DNA from: DASRSS01 sp035656335
Lineage (GTDB): Bacteria > Actinomycetota > Actinomycetes > Mycobacteriales > Jatrophihabitantaceae
Length of the DNA stretch: 7,288 nt
Reading direction: 5' to 3'
Assembly: GCA_035656335.1 (NCBI GenBank)
Contig: DASRSS010000262.1
Location: forward strand, 1 to 7,288
Positions 5,978 to 7,288 of this stretch are shown piece by piece. Made by a program: the position numbers and the translations under genes. The notes under the pieces are model-generated. The model searched no databases. It saw nothing but the letters and a program-made list of their open reading frames with translations, and had not been told where the DNA came from. Numbering within the stretch: position 1 is the first letter of the stretch; each line of letters begins with the position of its first letter.

Positions 5978-5993
5978 GCCGGACGCGTCCGGC
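5978..5993. promoter_or_regulatory. Perfect 16-bp palindrome upstream of sigC
   Basis: GCCGGACGCGTCCGGC is a perfect palindrome ending 7 bp before the sigC Shine-Dalgarno (GGAAGGGA, 6001-6008). It lies between the divergent anti-sigma and sigC starts. It could be an operator for a dimeric regulator or, in RNA, a small leader hairpin. GC-rich palindromes arise by chance at some rate in this background. Confidence 0.45.
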
Positions 5994-6012
5994 AAAGCGC
6001 GGAAGGGATCGC

Positions 6013-6567
6013 ATGGACGGCACGTTCGACGGCTGGCGCGACAGCGACGCCGTCGACGCCGTCACCGCCGACGCGTTGCGGGCTCGTCGTGGCGACGCGG
6101 CCGCGGCCACCGCGTTCGTCCGCGCGACGCAGTCGGACGTGTGGCGGCTGTGCGCGCACCTCGGCACGCACGGCGCGGCCGACGACCTGACCCAGGAGAC
6201 CTACGCGCGGGCGTTCGCGTCGCTGCACCGGTTCGCCGGGCGGTCCTCGGCGCGCACCTGGCTGCTGTCGATCGCGCGGCGGGTGTGCGCGGACGCGGTG
6301 CGGGCGGCCGTCCGCGCGCGGGCCACCGAGCTCGAGGCGCTCGAGCACGCGCCGGACCCGGCCGAGTCGGTCGCGCTGAATGCGATGCTGGCCGCGCTGG
6401 ACCCGCAGCGGCGCGAGGCGTTCGTGCTCACCCAGCTGGTGGGGCTGTCGTACGCGGAGGCCGCGGACGTGGCGGGTTGCCCGGTCGGGACGATCCGCTC
6501 GCGCGTCGCACGTGCCCGGGATGATCTCGTCGCGGCGTTCGGGGACGGCCGCCGCCGGGCCGTCTGA
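6013..6567 (+). CDS. sigC: ECF RNA polymerase sigma factor, SigC-like
   Basis: This 184-residue protein has the two-domain ECF layout. Sigma region 2 (about 32-98) contains 'DDLTQETYARAF' (57-68), the core-polymerase contact, and 'RSSARTWLLSIARR' (77-90), which includes the -10 recognition helix. Region 4 (about 120-174) contains 'LSYAEAADVAGCPVGTIRSR' (145-164), the -35 helix-turn-helix. There is no C-terminal SnoaL-type extension. From memory it resembles Mycobacterium tuberculosis SigC (185 residues) in 'ATQxDVWR', 'SSARTWLL' and 'GCPVGTIRSRVARARD'. M. tuberculosis SigC has been linked to copper acquisition genes, which fits the copper cassette next door. The ATG is set by GGAAGGGA 4-5 nt upstream. 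It is divergent from the ZAS protein, its probable anti-sigma partner, and convergent with the DUF3817 gene with only 6 bp between stops. Confidence 0.92.
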   Translation: MDGTFDGWRDSDAVDAVTADALRARRGDAAAATAFVRATQSDVWRLCAHLGTHGAADDLTQETYARAFASLHRFAGRSSARTWLLSIARRVCADAVRAAVRARATELEALEHAPDPAESVALNAMLAALDPQRREAFVLTQLVGLSYAEAADVAGCPVGTIRSRVARARDDLVAAFGDGRRRAV

Positions 6568-6573
6568 GCGCGG

Positions 6574-6930
6574 TCAGGCGCGCTGGCGGACGTACCGGGT
6601 GATCACGTGCTCGGCCACGAACGACATGGTCGGGATGGTGCCGGCCAGCGCGACCAGCACCATCCGCACCAGGTGCCAGCGCGCCTTGATCCCCAGGTTC
6701 AGCACGGTGAGCACGTAGATCAGGTACAGGTAGCCGTGCAGCACCCACAGCAGCCCGGTGCCCGGCTCCATGTGGTGCAGGCCGACGGCGTCCTTGAGGA
6801 TCAACGCGACGGTGCCGCAGATGAGCACGACGCCGGTGACGAACGCCATGATCCGGAAGCGCAGCAGCGCACCGTCCAGCTTCGACTTCGCCGCGGACGG
6901 TTCGGTCGCGGTGCGCACCGGTTCGCTCAC
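6574..6930 (-). CDS. DUF3817 family small integral membrane protein
   Basis: This 118-residue protein has a polar N-terminus (1-23) and three membrane helices at about 27-47, 58-79 and 88-107. Conserved-looking positions match the DUF3817 pattern: 'LRFRIMAFVTGV' at the first helix, 'WVLHGYLYLIYV' (His65) at the second, then Lys/Arg-Trp before the third helix and 'GTIPTMSFVAEH' near the end. Members are widespread in Actinomycetota and Bacilli and have no established biochemical role. The GTG start has AGAGGAGA 4-5 nt upstream. It overlaps the upstream gene's stop by 4 bp (GTGA), so the two are co-transcribed and probably translationally coupled. The stop lies 6 bp from the convergent sigC stop with no room for a separate terminator. 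Confidence 0.88.
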   Translation of the reverse strand: MSEPVRTATEPSAAKSKLDGALLRFRIMAFVTGVVLICGTVALILKDAVGLHHMEPGTGLLWVLHGYLYLIYVLTVLNLGIKARWHLVRMVLVALAGTIPTMSFVAEHVITRYVRQRA

Positions 6931-7288
6931 CGGTTCTCCTCTCGCGCCGGGTCCCCGGCGGCCAGCCTGGCCAGGTAGTCGTTGTAGGCCGCCAGCTCGG
7001 CATCGCCCGCTGAGGCGACGCGGTCCGAGCTCTGCGGCATGACGTAGCGACGGTAGGCCACCGGCTCGTCCGCAGGCGGCGCGGGCTCAGCCGGCTGTGA
7101 TCCGTCCGGCGCGGCGCCGTCGGCGGACGCGGCACGCGCGCGGGCGGCGTCGCGCAGGACTCGTCCCCACAGCCCGAGCGCGAACGCGGTGAACGCCCAC
7201 CACTGCAGCGCGTAGCCGAAGTTCTGCAGCGAGAAGTGCTTGCTGTCCGACACGTCCAGCTGCCAGCGGCCGAGCAGCACCATCGTCA
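6927..7288 (-). CDS. Actinobacterial membrane protein of unknown function (5' end outside window)
   Basis: About 120 C-terminal residues are present and the frame is open to the right edge. The visible part starts inside or after a hydrophobic segment ('MVLLGRWQLD'), continues with 'NFGYALQWWAFTAFALGLWG', a likely membrane helix, then an Ala/Pro/Asp-rich linker, 'YRRYVMPQS' and a helical 'AELAAYNDYLARLAAGD' tail. An ATG at 7283 exists, but a Gly-x-Trp-Gln motif straight after a hydrophobic run suggests a first membrane helix upstream, so I treat the gene as truncated. The layout resembles small two-helix proteins with a SURF1-like Gly-x-Trp-Gln segment in actinomycetes. I do not recognise a function. 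It is upstream of and overlaps the DUF3817 gene by 4 bp, so the two probably work together. Confidence 0.75.
   Translation of the reverse strand, partial: TMVLLGRWQLDVSDSKHFSLQNFGYALQWWAFTAFALGLWGRVLRDAARARAASADGAAPDGSQPAEPAPPADEPVAYRRYVMPQSSDRVASAGDAELAAYNDYLARLAAGDPAREENR

Overview
The window is very GC-rich, uses GTG starts freely and packs genes with small overlaps. It carries gene families typical of Actinomycetota: a SigC-like ECF sigma factor, a CopC-CopD fusion, a DUF1775/YcnI protein, a DoxX/MauE-DsbA fusion and a DUF3817 protein. I read it as a chromosomal segment of a high-GC actinomycete. Genus cannot be fixed from sequence reading alone.

Layout. Bases 1-139 (minus) look like the start of a Fic-family gene that runs off the left edge. 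Bases 140-303 are non-coding and contain a short direct repeat. A tRNA-Ala(GGC) lies at 304-376 (minus). A stand-alone HU-type nucleoid protein follows at 571-846 (plus) and ends in a very strong bidirectional hairpin terminator at 858-892, which also closes the long minus-strand block to its right.

That block, read from right to left, is: a zinc-finger membrane anti-sigma-like protein (5917-5249), a CopC-CopD-YtkA-like fusion of YcnJ type (5193-3532), YcnI (3506-2826), a PCuAC copper chaperone (2826-2314) and a DoxX/MauE-DsbA fusion (2244-919). The SigC-like ECF sigma gene (6013-6567, plus) is divergent from the anti-sigma gene across 95 bp. Convergent to it are a DUF3817 membrane protein (6930-6574) and an unrecognised, edge-truncated membrane protein (7288-6927), overlapping each other by 4 bp.

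How they may work together. CopC, YcnI and PCuAC are exported copper-binding proteins and CopD is a membrane protein linked to copper uptake, so the cassette looks like a cell-surface copper acquisition and delivery system, possibly feeding cytochrome oxidase assembly. The DsbA-type domain could manage the thiol or copper redox chemistry that such delivery requires. The divergent sigma/anti-sigma pair is the obvious candidate regulator. The anti-sigma protein has a Met/His cluster between its first two membrane helices, which raises the untested idea that it senses copper directly. Candidate control elements are an ECF-like promoter (5899-5925), a perfect 16-bp palindrome (5978-5993) before sigC, and a 12-bp inverted repeat (5201-5245) reaching into the ycnJ ribosome-binding region.
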